From Streptomyces echinoruber (lineage in GTDB: Bacteria > Actinomycetota > Actinomycetes > Streptomycetales > Streptomycetaceae), in NCBI RefSeq assembly GCF_014651135.1, contig NZ_BMWH01000016.1, positions 99,691 through 163,690 of the forward strand: a DNA stretch of 64,000 nt, given 5' to 3'. The translations under genes were made by a program, and so were the position numbers. This document shows positions 41,901 through 54,307 of this stretch, in pieces. The notes beneath the pieces were generated by a model, which saw only the letters and a program-made list of their open reading frames with translations, was not told where the DNA came from and searched no databases. The stretch's first letter is position 1; every line of letters begins with the position of its first letter.

Positions 41901-42799
41901 CGGGGCTCGGCACCCCGTGGCGCGGCGTTCACGATGCCGGCGCCCAGCCGGCCCAGGGCGTACCCGAGGGCGTCGGCGAGGCCGGCCCGCGTGACCACGG
42001 TGCCCAGGTCCAGGCCGAGGTGCACGATGGTCTGGGCGATGGCCGGGCGGATGCCCGAGACGATGCACTCGGCGCCCATCAGGCGGGCGGCCTGCACCGT
42101 CTTCATCAAGTGCTGGGCGACCAGCGAGTCCACGGTCGGCACCCCGGTGATGTCCAGGATCGCGAACCGGGCCTGCTCGGTGACGACGGCCTCCAGCAGG
42201 GTCTCCATCACGACCTGGCTGCGGGCGCTGTCCAGCGTCCCGATCAGCGGCACCGCCACGATGCCGTCCCACAGGCGGATGACCGGCGTGGCGACCTCCA
42301 GCATCTGCAGCCGCTGCCGGTCCAGCATCGCCTCGCCCTCGTTCAGGGCGGTCTCCATCACGACCAGCCGCAGGGTACCCATGAGCGCCGTCAGGGCGTT
42401 GGTGCACTCCCGCACGAAGCCGGCCGGGGCGTCGTCGGGGAAGTCGGCGACGAGCAGGTCCACCGCGGGCGGCCGCAACGCGTCGACCTCGACGGAGATC
42501 TGAGCCGGCGTCAGTCCCGCGCGGGCGCGGGCGGCACCCATGCGCCCCAACTGCTCGCGCACGGTGGTGAACCCGGCGGCCGCGGGGTTCTCCGGGCGTC
42601 CGGTGCCGGCCACTTCGGCCAGCGCCTCCACCACGGCCCTGCCCGCCTCCACCGCCTCGTCGCGCGAGACGGTGAACACGGCACGGAACAGGGACTCGTC
42701 GGCCCAGCGCTGGGCGATCTGCTCACGGCGGCGGCGCAGGAAGTCCCGGACCTCCCACGTCGGCGATCCGTGCTGTCCTTCCGCTTCGTGCTCCGGCAC
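41897..42799 (-). CDS. rsbR: RsbR-type stressosome sensor
   Basis: A ~300-residue sensor: an N-terminal RsbRD-like helical domain (~20-155, V-R-D-F-L-R-R-R-R-E-Q-I-A-Q-R-W) and a C-terminal STAS domain (~165-285). The STAS loop reads D-I-T-G-V-P-T-V-D-S-L-V-A and R-P-A-I-A-Q-T-I-V, so the two phosphosites of RsbRA (Thr171, Thr205) are Ser and Thr here. It is the first gene of the operon. GTG 42799 is preferred because GAGGAG stands eight bases before it; the ATG at 42826 has only a weak site. RsbRD N-domains may respond to signals not yet known. Confidence 0.92.
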   Translation of the reverse strand: MPEHEAEGQHGSPTWEVRDFLRRRREQIAQRWADESLFRAVFTVSRDEAVEAGRAVVEALAEVAGTGRPENPAAAGFTTVREQLGRMGAARARAGLTPAQISVEVDALRPPAVDLLVADFPDDAPAGFVRECTNALTALMGTLRLVVMETALNEGEAMLDRQRLQMLEVATPVIRLWDGIVAVPLIGTLDSARSQVVMETLLEAVVTEQARFAILDITGVPTVDSLVAQHLMKTVQAARLMGAECIVSGIRPAIAQTIVHLGLDLGTVVTRAGLADALGYALGRLGAGIVNAAPRGAEPR

Positions 42800-42829
42800 C
42801 TGCTGTACTCCTCGTCCGCGTTTCATCCG

Positions 42830-43153
42830 CGTTGCACCGCCGCTGACTTGCTGAAGACAACGAGACGGCGATGTGACCCTTGCCGGGCGACAACTGTAAC
42901 CACGGCCCGACGGCGAACGACACCTGGTCCGCCGCATGCGATCCGGTTGAGCGCAAAGGCGGTTGACGGACGAGGTGACAGATGTTCGAAGAGAAAACCG
43001 CTGTTCGGCCCGGCGGTGGCCGATGCGTCACCCGGGGTCGGCACGCGGACCCCGCGCGGCGGCGTCACGGGACCTCGCGGCGCCCCCGCCCCGCCGTCCA
43101 CGGCGGGGTGGTGGGGCCGCGGCGGCACCCCGGCCCGGTGCCGGGCGGGCCGC
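42830..43153. other. Control region of the stressosome operon
   Basis: About 350 bp between the rsbR start and the STAS gene end, with no gene recognised. Two C-rich AT-rich patches lie at ~42895-42905 and ~42970-43005. A minus-strand GGGTCA at ~42881-42876 is a poor -10-like match and no proper -35 precedes it. The promoter is not assigned. Confidence 0.35.
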
Positions 43154-43591
43154 TCAGCGCTCCTGCTCCGCGTCGGCCTCCTCCGTCTCCTCCGCCGGCG
43201 CCGCCGCGTCGGACCGCGGCTGCCGCGGGCCGTGGTCTATGAGGGCCAGCGCGTCCTCGACGCTCGGCGAGACCGGGACCGTGATGCTCACGCCGGTGAG
43301 GTCCAGGACCCGTCGTACGGCCGGGGCCGGGGCGATGACGTGGACGCTGCCGGGCAGGTCCCGCACCTCCTGGTAGATCCGCAGAATGATGTTCATGCCG
43401 GACGAGTCCATGAACGGGACGCCCGACAGGTCGAGCAGGAAGTGCCGTCGGCCGTGGTGGAGCTGGTTGGCCAGATGGGCCTGGAACTCCGTGGCCGTGT
43501 CGACGTCCAGGTAGCCCTGGACCGTGATCAGGGCGACATCCTCGCGGGGCAGGGTGACCTCGACGGACAACGGGTTCTGGGCGATGGGCAC
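43154..43591 (-). CDS. STAS-domain anti-sigma-factor antagonist
   Basis: A 145-residue RsbV/SpoIIAA-like protein: a STAS domain (~5-115) with V-A-L-I-T-V-Q-G-Y-L-D-V-D and the phosphoserine loop D-L-S-G-V-P-F-M-D-S-S-G-M-N, then a ~30-residue acidic tail. When dephosphorylated it would capture an HATPase anti-sigma factor. GTG 43591 is chosen over a TTG at 43603 because GGAGG sits six bases upstream. It precedes (in transcription order) the stressosome operon by ~350 bp. Confidence 0.93.
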   Translation of the reverse strand: MPIAQNPLSVEVTLPREDVALITVQGYLDVDTATEFQAHLANQLHHGRRHFLLDLSGVPFMDSSGMNIILRIYQEVRDLPGSVHVIAPAPAVRRVLDLTGVSITVPVSPSVEDALALIDHGPRQPRSDAAAPAEETEEADAEQER

Positions 43592-43626
43592 GAGTACCTC
43601 CAACGAGAGCGGACGGCCAGGGCTGG

Positions 43627-43651
43627 TTACCCCGTCCGGCGCCGTCGACGC
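43627..43651 (-). promoter_or_regulatory. Candidate sigma-B-like promoter for the STAS gene
   Basis: On the minus strand GCGT (43651-43648), 15 bp and GGGTAA (43632-43627) precede the STAS gene start by ~36 bp. Only the last base differs from GGGTAY. This would be positive feedback of a sigma-B-like factor on its own antagonist gene. Confidence 0.35.
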
Positions 43652-43913
43652 ACCCCTCTTCCCGGCCGTCTGCCGGTGGTGCGCACGTCCGGCGCCGGCA
43701 CGCGGTGCTGCGGCCGGGCCGCGGGCGACGAGGCGCGTTTCTCGCTGTGGGGCTTCTCACACAGCCCGCATCACCTGCGGATCCCGGCTGTCACCGCGCA
43801 CCCGCGCCTACCCCCGAACGGCCGCACCATGCACGCCGGCGCACCGCCGCCCGCGGCAGGGCGGGGCGGAACGCCCGCGCGTCCCGTCCCGCCCCGCTGC
43901 CCGCCCGTCCGGG

Positions 43914-43989
43914 ACCCGTGCCCGTCAAGGGTGCCCGCCCGTCCGGACCCCGTGCCCGTCAAGGTGTTCCGACCCCGTGCCCGTCGTCA
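43914..43989. repeat. Tandem repeat with the SDR-gene stop codon in all three frames
   Basis: ACCCCGTGCCCGTCAAGG-like units recur three times; the last contains the stop of the leftward SDR gene. Minus-strand TGA triplets at 43987, 43959 and 43925 lie in three different frames (spacings 28 and 34 bp). The rest of the 320 bp up to the STAS gene holds no gene. Confidence 0.8.
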
Positions 43990-44874
43990 GGGCAGCGGGG
44001 TGCCGCCGGTGGCGTTCAGGATCTCCGCCGTGATGAAACTCGCCCGCTGCGAGGCGAGGAAGACATACGCCGGCGCCATCTCGGCCGGCTGCGCCGGGCG
44101 CCCGAGCGGCGCCTGCTTGCCGAAGTTCTGAGTGTCCGGCAGCGTCGCCGGGATCAGCGGCGTCCACACCGGGCCCGGGGCGACGGCGTTCACCCGGATC
44201 CCGTCCTCGGCGAGCATCTGCGCCAGCCCCTGGGTGAAGGTGACGATGGCGCCCTTGGTGGTGGCGTAGTCCAGCAGGTGCGGGCTGGGCTTGTACGCCT
44301 GCACGGACGTGGTGTTGATGATCGATGAGCCGGGCCGCAGGTGCGGCAGGGCGAACTTGCACAGCCAGAACATGCCGTACAGGTTGGTGCGCATCACCCG
44401 GTCGAACTGCTCGGTCGTGATCGCGCCGATGCCCTCCGGCTGGGACATCTGGTAGGCCGCGTTGTTCACCAGCACGTCGATGCGGCCGAACGCGTCCACG
44501 GCACGCTCCACGAGGGAGCGGCACTGCTCCTCCTCGCGCACGTCGCACACCACGGGCACGGCCATGCGGCCGGCCTCCTGAACCAGCCGGGCGGTCTCCT
44601 GCGCCTCCTTCTCCTCCTCCGGGAGGTGGGTGAGGAGCACGTCGGCGCCCTCGCGCGCGAACGCGATCGCCACCGCCCGCCCGATCCCGGAGTCCCCGCC
44701 GGTGATCACCGTCCTGCGGTCGGTCAGCAGCCCGCTGCCCACGTAGGAGTCCTCCCCGTGGTCCGGCGGCGGGTCCATGGGGCCCGTCCACCCGGGGTGC
44801 TCCTGGTCCTGCTGCGGGAAGTCCGGGCGGGGATGACGCCGGGTCGGGTCCTGCTGCTCGTGGGCGTCGGTCAT
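43987..44874 (-). CDS. Short-chain dehydrogenase/reductase
   Basis: A 295-residue SDR of the YhdF/glucose-dehydrogenase-like type with a ~50-residue hydrophilic N-terminal extension. The cofactor motif is T-G-G-D-S-G-I-G-R-A (TGxxxGxG), N-N-A-A follows, and the catalytic Ser lies in I-N-T-T-S-V-Q-A-Y and Tyr/Lys in Y-A-T-T-K-G. Such proteins are often general stress genes. GGAGG precedes the ATG. The substrate is unknown. Confidence 0.93.
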   Translation of the reverse strand: MTDAHEQQDPTRRHPRPDFPQQDQEHPGWTGPMDPPPDHGEDSYVGSGLLTDRRTVITGGDSGIGRAVAIAFAREGADVLLTHLPEEEKEAQETARLVQEAGRMAVPVVCDVREEEQCRSLVERAVDAFGRIDVLVNNAAYQMSQPEGIGAITTEQFDRVMRTNLYGMFWLCKFALPHLRPGSSIINTTSVQAYKPSPHLLDYATTKGAIVTFTQGLAQMLAEDGIRVNAVAPGPVWTPLIPATLPDTQNFGKQAPLGRPAQPAEMAPAYVFLASQRASFITAEILNATGGTPLP

Positions 44875-44966
44875 GGGGGCACCTCCGCGGGACGGTCGTT
44901 TTCTGCGGGCACGCCCCAAGTGCCCCGGGGCGCGCCGCGCACACCCGCCGGCCCGCCCCGGCCCGG

Positions 44967-47546
44967 CTATCCCACCCGGATGCCGACGATGCAGGTGTCG
45001 TCGTCCGTGTCCGACCTGCTGTACGTCAGCAGGCGGTCCAGTTGCTGGTCCAGGCTGCTGGAGGTGGTGCGGGCCGCGGTGAGCAGGTGGGTGAGGGCCT
45101 CCTCCACGGACCGGTCCCGGCGCTCCACCAGGCCGTCGGTGTACATCAGCAGGGTGTCCTCGGCGGCCAGCTGCACCTCGGCCTCCTCGTACTCCGCCTC
45201 CGGCACCGCGCCGAGCAGCATGCCCTTCACCAGCGGCAGCGGCGCGGCCTGCGTGTCGCGGATCAGCACCGGCGGCAGGTGCCCGGCCCGCGCCCAGCGC
45301 AGGACGCGCCGCGCCGGGTCGTACAGCCCGCACACCGCGGTGGCGGTGACCGCGCCGTTGAGGTGGTGCGCCACGATGTTCAGCCAGGACAGCAGCTGCC
45401 CGGGGCCCGCGCCGGTCACCGCCAGGCCGCGCAGCGCGTTGCGCAGCACGACCATGCTGGTCGCGGCCTCGATGCCGTGCCCGGCGACGTCGCCCACGCA
45501 CAGCAGCACCAGGTCGTTGGGCAGCACCACGGCGTCGTACCAGTCGCCGCCCACCAGCTGCTCGGTCTCCGCCGGCCGGTAGCGCACCGCCACCTGCAGC
45601 CCCTCCACCTCCAGCGGCGCCTGGGTCGGCGGCATGATCGCGTGCTGCAGCTGCAGCGCCAGCCGGTTGCGCTCGCTGGCCTGCTGCTCGGTGTGGGCGA
45701 GCTGGTCGCGGGTGGCGGCCAGCGCCACCTCCGTCCAGTGCTGGGCGGAGATGTCCTGGTAGGCGCCGCGCACCACGAACAGCCGGCCGTCGGTGTCCAG
45801 CACCGGCTCGGCCACCACCCGCAGGTGCCGGGTGACCCCGTCGGGCCGCTGCAGCCGGAACGCCGCCGAGGCGGGCCGCCGGTGGTGCAGCAGGGTGCGC
45901 AGGAAGCGGCGGATGATGACGGCGTCGTCGGGATGGGTGTGCGCGGGCAGCTCCTCCAGCGGCACCGGCGGCGCGGTCTCGGCGCGGCCGTACAGGGCGA
46001 ACAGCTGGCCGTTCCAGGTGATCTCGCCGGTGAGCAGGTTCTCCTCGAAGCCGCCGATGCGGCCCAGCCGCTGGGCGTGCTGCAGCAGGCTCGCCAGGCG
46101 CGCCGTCTCGTCCTCGATGCGCCAGATCAGCAGCACGCAGGTGCCGTGCCGGCTGATGCTGATGTCCGCGACCGCCGACAGCGGCACCTGGTCGACCAGC
46201 GCCGTCAGGTGCATGCGCTCGGCGCGGAACGGCTCCCCGGTGGCGTAGACCCGCTCGATCCGCTGGAACAGCTCGCTCTCCCCGGCGGTCATCGGGTACG
46301 TCTCCAGCAGCAGCGAGCCGTTGATCATCGCGCGCGGCCGGCCGGCCGGGTCGAGGAAGCGGCTGTTGACGTGCTGGATGCGGAAGTCGGCCAGCCGCCC
46401 GGAGTCGTCCAGGTGCGGCACCAGCACCAGCGCCGGGTCGTGCAGCCCGTCCGCCAGGTCGGTCAGCTCGGCCACGTCCGGCACCACGCGCGGCTGCGCG
46501 GCGTCGTCGTCCCGGCACAGCGCGTACGTCTCCAGGGTGTGCGCGCACAGCTCGGCCAGCGCCTCCACCTGCCGCACGACCTGCGGCGGCTGCGGCTCGA
46601 GCGGCTCGGGCCAGGCGATCTCCAGCACGCCGTGGATACGGCCGCCGGTACCGGCCGGGACCGCGACCCGGCCGCCGTCGGGGTACCGGTGGCGGCCGAC
46701 GGTCGGCAGCCCGGTCCCGGCGAGCGAGGTGATCCACTGCCCGTCGCGCTCGGTCAGCCCGCGGCGCGCCACCGTCGCCACGTCCGGCGGCACGTACCGC
46801 CAGCGCGCCGCCTCCGACGGGTCGAAGCCGGCACTGCCCGCCAGGGTGAGCGACCCGTCGGAGCCGGCGGACCAGATGGCCACGGCCACCGCGCCGAGCG
46901 GCCGCAGCGCGTGCTGCAGCAGCGAGTCGGCGACGGCCTGCGTGTCGGGCGCGGCCAGCGCGCCGCTCTCGGCCGCGCGCAGCCGTACCGCGGCGGAGCC
47001 GCCGTCGGCCGGGCCGCCCCGCCGGGCGCCGGCCGCCGCGGTGGCCGCGAGGAAGGCGTCCGTCACCTCCGACATGCGGTCCCGCGCGGCCTGGTTGATG
47101 ACGTCGACCGCGAACTCCAGCGGGGTCGTCCTGGCCTGCTCGGCCAGCTCCGTGAGCTGCCGCGCCGCCTGCGCCGGGCCGCAGCCCAGCCGCTCGACCA
47201 GGATGCCCTTGGCGAGCTCGATCAGCGCGCGCCCCTCGGCCTCCGCGTGCGCCGCGCGCACCTCGCGCCGCAGCCGTTCCACCGTCGCGGCCAGTCTGCC
47301 CACGGGCGACGTGGACGCGCCGGCCGCCGCCCCGGCGGCCGGTACGGCCGGGGCGGCCGGGTGCGCGGTGGGAGGTACGGCCGGGGCGGCCGGGTGCGCG
47401 GCGGGGGGACCGGCGTCGCCGGTCCTCGGGGACGGCGGGCCGGCCGCGGGGGCGGCGGCCGGGGGAGTGGCGGCCGCCGGGGGAGTGGCGGTCCCCGGGT
47501 GCGGCTCGGGACCGGCCGTGTCGGGCGGCTGCTCGGATGTGCTCAC
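44967..47546 (-). CDS. ANTAR-GAF-PAS-PP2C phosphatase
   Basis: An 859-residue protein. Residues 1-85 are Pro/Ala-rich low complexity; an ANTAR RNA-binding domain follows (~88-158, A-L-I-E-L-A-K-G-I-L-V-E-R-L); then GAF (~205-345), two PAS domains (~365-480 and ~490-625, the second with a W-N-G-Q-L-F-A-L-Y-G motif) and PP2C/SpoIIE (~655-859: V-G-G-D-W-Y-D-A, V-G-D-V-A-G-H-G, M-Y-T-D-G-L-V-E-R-R). It would join ligand or redox sensing to dephosphorylation of a STAS partner. GTG start. It neighbours a giant hybrid kinase oriented the same way. Confidence 0.92.
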   Translation of the reverse strand: MSTSEQPPDTAGPEPHPGTATPPAAATPPAAAPAAGPPSPRTGDAGPPAAHPAAPAVPPTAHPAAPAVPAAGAAAGASTSPVGRLAATVERLRREVRAAHAEAEGRALIELAKGILVERLGCGPAQAARQLTELAEQARTTPLEFAVDVINQAARDRMSEVTDAFLAATAAAGARRGGPADGGSAAVRLRAAESGALAAPDTQAVADSLLQHALRPLGAVAVAIWSAGSDGSLTLAGSAGFDPSEAARWRYVPPDVATVARRGLTERDGQWITSLAGTGLPTVGRHRYPDGGRVAVPAGTGGRIHGVLEIAWPEPLEPQPPQVVRQVEALAELCAHTLETYALCRDDDAAQPRVVPDVAELTDLADGLHDPALVLVPHLDDSGRLADFRIQHVNSRFLDPAGRPRAMINGSLLLETYPMTAGESELFQRIERVYATGEPFRAERMHLTALVDQVPLSAVADISISRHGTCVLLIWRIEDETARLASLLQHAQRLGRIGGFEENLLTGEITWNGQLFALYGRAETAPPVPLEELPAHTHPDDAVIIRRFLRTLLHHRRPASAAFRLQRPDGVTRHLRVVAEPVLDTDGRLFVVRGAYQDISAQHWTEVALAATRDQLAHTEQQASERNRLALQLQHAIMPPTQAPLEVEGLQVAVRYRPAETEQLVGGDWYDAVVLPNDLVLLCVGDVAGHGIEAATSMVVLRNALRGLAVTGAGPGQLLSWLNIVAHHLNGAVTATAVCGLYDPARRVLRWARAGHLPPVLIRDTQAAPLPLVKGMLLGAVPEAEYEEAEVQLAAEDTLLMYTDGLVERRDRSVEEALTHLLTAARTTSSSLDQQLDRLLTYSRSDTDDDTCIVGIRVG

Positions 47547-47643
47547 GATGCGAAGGCTCCTCGGCTGGACGGCCCGGTGGCGCCGGGTGGGCGGTGCGGG
47601 GCGTGGCCCGTCCCGCGGGCGTGCGGGACGGGCGCCGGCGCGC

Positions 47644-51960
<4,317 letters not shown>

Positions 51961-52181
51961 GCGTACCCTCGTCCCGCTCCCCAGGAGTCCTCGCGACATG
52001 GACGGCGAAGACTCGAAACTCCGCCGGGCCGCTGCCTGACCTCGGCTTGTCGTGCTCGCATCTTTGCAGTTCACGGACCTGCGCGATGAGAAAATACGCC
52101 GCAGGCTAACCCACGCACCACGCCGCGGACAAAGCGTCCCTCCACCGTGCGGCCGCCGCGCATCCGCGCGGTGCGAACTGC

Positions 52182-52207
52182 GTATGAGAAGACACGACCC
52201 AGGGTAT
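52182..52207 (+). promoter_or_regulatory. Candidate sigma-B-type promoter upstream of a STAS gene
   Basis: GTAT (52182-52185), 16 bp and GGGTAT (52202-52207) match the GNNT-N14-16-GGGTAY consensus. The STAS gene start at 52438 is ~220 nt further, so the leader would be long. It lies in the 480-bp region shared with the divergent giant kinase gene. Confidence 0.35.
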
Positions 52208-52272
52208 CCGGAGGGGTTGCGCACGGCCTTCCGCGGTCCGTGCGCGGCCCTGTGCACCCCGCTGCACCCCGC

Positions 52273-52356
52273 GCGCGGGCGTACGCGGTCCCGCCGAGCC
52301 AGTCGCGCAGGTGCCTGGCCGGCTCTGCCCCGTGCGCGGGCGTACGCGGTTCCCGC
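52273..52356. repeat. Direct repeat of ~22 bp, 61 bp apart
   Basis: GCGCGGGCGTACGCGGT followed by (T)CCCGC occurs at 52273 and 52334 in the leader of the STAS gene. No coding function is seen. Confidence 0.6.
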
Positions 52357-52437
52357 ATCCGCCGGTTCTCGCCTTGGCGTGCGGCGCCCCCGGCCCGCAC
52401 ACTGGCGTCCGAAGGACCCCGGCCCCGGGACACCGCG

Positions 52438-52785
52438 ATGACCACGTTGCAGCCGCCGCCGTTCCGCCTCACCGTCGACACCGGTACCGCGTCCGCCGTC
52501 GTACGCGTCACCGGCGCCCTCGCCTACGGCACCCACGACCAGCTCGTCCGCACGGTCACGGCGCTGCTCCTGCGCGGCCGGGCCGCCCGGCACCCCGTGA
52601 CCGAGCTGCGGCTGGACTTCTCCGGCCTGCGCGACATCGACTCCTTTGGCCTGTCCGCGCTGCTGCTGGTCCGGCGCCGCGCCGACGAGGCGGGCGTCGC
52701 CCTCCGCCTCGACGCGCGCCCCGCGGTCATGGACCGCCTGCTGGAGATGACGGGCACGCTGGAGTACCTCACCGCCTCCCGGTAG
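52438..52785 (+). CDS. STAS-domain anti-sigma-factor antagonist
   Basis: A 115-residue STAS protein: A-V-V-R-V-T-G-A-L-A-Y-G-T-H-D, then the phosphosite loop L-D-F-S-G-L-R-D-I-D-S-F-G-L-S and a C-terminal helix. It is the RsbV/SpoIIAA type, with the phosphorylatable Ser in D-S-F. ATG 52438. It is followed directly by a 16-bp terminator hairpin, so it is probably monocistronic. Partner unknown; HATPases at 30148 and 55036 are candidates. Confidence 0.9.
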   Translation: MTTLQPPPFRLTVDTGTASAVVRVTGALAYGTHDQLVRTVTALLLRGRAARHPVTELRLDFSGLRDIDSFGLSALLLVRRRADEAGVALRLDARPAVMDRLLEMTGTLEYLTASR

Positions 52786-52789
52786 CCCG

Positions 52790-52841
52790 GGCCCGTCGGA
52801 CCCCGTCCGGTGGCGGGGCGGCGACCGGGGTCCGACGGGCC
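52790..52841 (+). terminator. Long-stem terminator after the STAS gene
   Basis: GCCCGTCGGACCCCG (52791-52805) pairs with CGGGGTCCGACGGGC (52826-52840), extended by G52790-C52841 to 16 bp, with a 20-nt loop. It begins five bases after the stop. Confidence 0.85.
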
Positions 52842-52991
52842 TGCCCCGGTGTGTCCGGAACGCGCGCCCGCTCCCGAATGCGGCTGCCGCGGCAGGGTAG
52901 TTGCTGCTGTGGAGCCGGGCGGACGCCCACCGTGCCGCCGCGGCCGATGACCGTCGCGATCGGGGACAGACCCGGGGAGGTAAGGAGGAGC

Positions 52992-53363
52992 GTGGCCATC
53001 GACAGAATCTGGTCGTACGCACCGCAGGTCGCGGCTGCCGCGGAGCGGGACCTGACGGGGTACACCGTCGTCGCCGCCGACGGGACCATGGGGCACGTCG
53101 ACCGGCAGGCCGACCACTTCGGGATGCGGCACCTGGTGGTCGACACGGGGGTGTGGGTCTTCGGGCGGAGCGTCCTGGTGCCGGCCGGCGTGGTGACCGG
53201 CATAGACCACGAGGCGCAGAGGATCACGGTGTCCTGCACCAGGGGCGAGGTGAAGGCGGCGCCCCGCTTCCGGATCGACAGCGAGACCATGGACCCCGCC
53301 TACCTGACCAGCGTGGGCGACTACTACCACCATCTGCCGCCGCACGAGGCGACGACGGCCTGA
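52992..53363 (+). CDS. PRC-barrel-like (DUF2171-type) protein
   Basis: A 123-residue protein. Residues ~20-75 have a PRC-barrel-like pattern (D-L-T-G-Y-T-V-V-A-A-D-G-T-M-G-H-V-D, H-L-V-V-D-T-G-V-W-V-F-G-R, V-L-V-P-A-G-V-V), followed by V-K-A-A-P-R-F and an acidic C-terminal Y-Y-H-H-L-P region. PRC-barrels bind RNA or membrane proteins; role here unknown. GTG 52992 is preceded by AAGGAGGAG at short spacing. It may be stress-linked. Confidence 0.85.
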   Translation: MAIDRIWSYAPQVAAAAERDLTGYTVVAADGTMGHVDRQADHFGMRHLVVDTGVWVFGRSVLVPAGVVTGIDHEAQRITVSCTRGEVKAAPRFRIDSETMDPAYLTSVGDYYHHLPPHEATTA

Positions 53364-53364
53364 C

Positions 53365-53400
53365 CCGCCCGGCCCCGCCCACCGCCCCGTGCCCGGGCGG
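53365..53400 (+). terminator. Hairpin after the PRC-barrel gene
   Basis: CCGCCCGG (53365-53372) and CCGGGCGG (53393-53400) make an eight-bp GC stem with a 20-nt loop, starting two bases past the stop. Confidence 0.5.
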
Positions 53401-53472
53401 CGGGCGAGACCGGGCGGCGCCGTCTTCCCACCCCGCGCGTTTTCGCCGGTCGCGCGCGGGGACCCGCCACCC

Positions 53473-54207
53473 GTGGCGGCGTACGGCGCGGAGCAGCGGG
53501 TGCGGCTGCCCGCGGTGCGGACCGGCTGGGTGACGCAGACGTTCGTCCACTGGCCCTTCCCGCCGGAGGCGGTGCGGGCCCTGCTGCCCGCGGAACTGGC
53601 CGTGGACGAGTACGGGGGAACCGTCTGGGTGGGGCTCACGCCCTTCGTCATGGCGGACGTGCGCCCGCCCGGCGTCCCCGCCGCGCTGCCCGGCCTCCCG
53701 ACGTTCGCGGAGACCAACCTGCGGACCTACGTCCGGCACCGTGACGGGCGCGACGGGCTCTGGTTCCTGTCCATCGAGGTCGCCTTCCTGCCGATGCCGG
53801 CGGCCCGCGTCATCGGCGCGCCGTACCACCCGGGCACCCTCGGCGTCTCCACGGACGGGGACACCGTCTCGTACGCCGGCGCGAGGGGGAGCGGTGACGC
53901 CTCCTACCGCCTGGTCGTCCGCCGCGGCGACCCGATCGAGCCGGCGGAGCGCGACGTGTGGCTCGTCTCGCGCCGGCGGGCGTACACGCGCCGGCTCGGG
54001 ATGCTCTGGGAGACGCCCGTCGACCACGAGCCGTGGCCGCCGGCCGGCGCCGCCGTCGAGGTGCTGGAGGAGACGCTGACCGCCGCGGCGGGCCTGCCCG
54101 CCCCGCTCGGCGAACCCGTGGCGCACTTCTCGGAAGGAGTCCGGCACGTACGGCTGGGACTCCCCAGGCCCTGCGGCCGGGCCCGCCGGGCGGTGGAGGG
54201 CGGATGA
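53473..54207 (+). CDS. DUF2071 (YqjF-like) protein
   Basis: A 244-residue protein of the acetoacetate decarboxylase-like fold DUF2071: V-R-T-G-W-V-T-Q-T-F-V-H-W-P-F-P-P-E-A-V-R-A-L-L-P begins the fold, and E-T-N-L-R-T-Y-V-R, G-L-W-F-L-S-I-E-V and P-Y-H-P-G are conserved. Function unknown. GTG 53473 is chosen with weak support; the open frame goes upstream to 53389. It is followed almost immediately by the next gene, suggesting an operon. Confidence 0.87.
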   Translation: MAAYGAEQRVRLPAVRTGWVTQTFVHWPFPPEAVRALLPAELAVDEYGGTVWVGLTPFVMADVRPPGVPAALPGLPTFAETNLRTYVRHRDGRDGLWFLSIEVAFLPMPAARVIGAPYHPGTLGVSTDGDTVSYAGARGSGDASYRLVVRRGDPIEPAERDVWLVSRRRAYTRRLGMLWETPVDHEPWPPAGAAVEVLEETLTAAAGLPAPLGEPVAHFSEGVRHVRLGLPRPCGRARRAVEGG

Positions 54208-54307
54208 AGCGGATGAGGCGGGCGAGAAGGGCGAGCGGATGAGCGGGCCGCCCGGTGAAGCGGATGAGGCGGGCGAGAAGGGCGAGCGGATGAGCGGGCC
54301 GCCCGGC
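54206..54307 (+). repeat. 51-bp tandem duplication that doubles a start codon
   Basis: Two identical copies (identical over 50 bp) start at 54206 and 54257. Each contains GAAGGGCGAGCGGATGAGCG, i.e. the ribosome binding site and ATG. The first copy begins in the stop codon of the DUF2071 gene. The period is 17 codons and keeps the frame, so the downstream gene has two equivalent starts. Confidence 0.92.
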
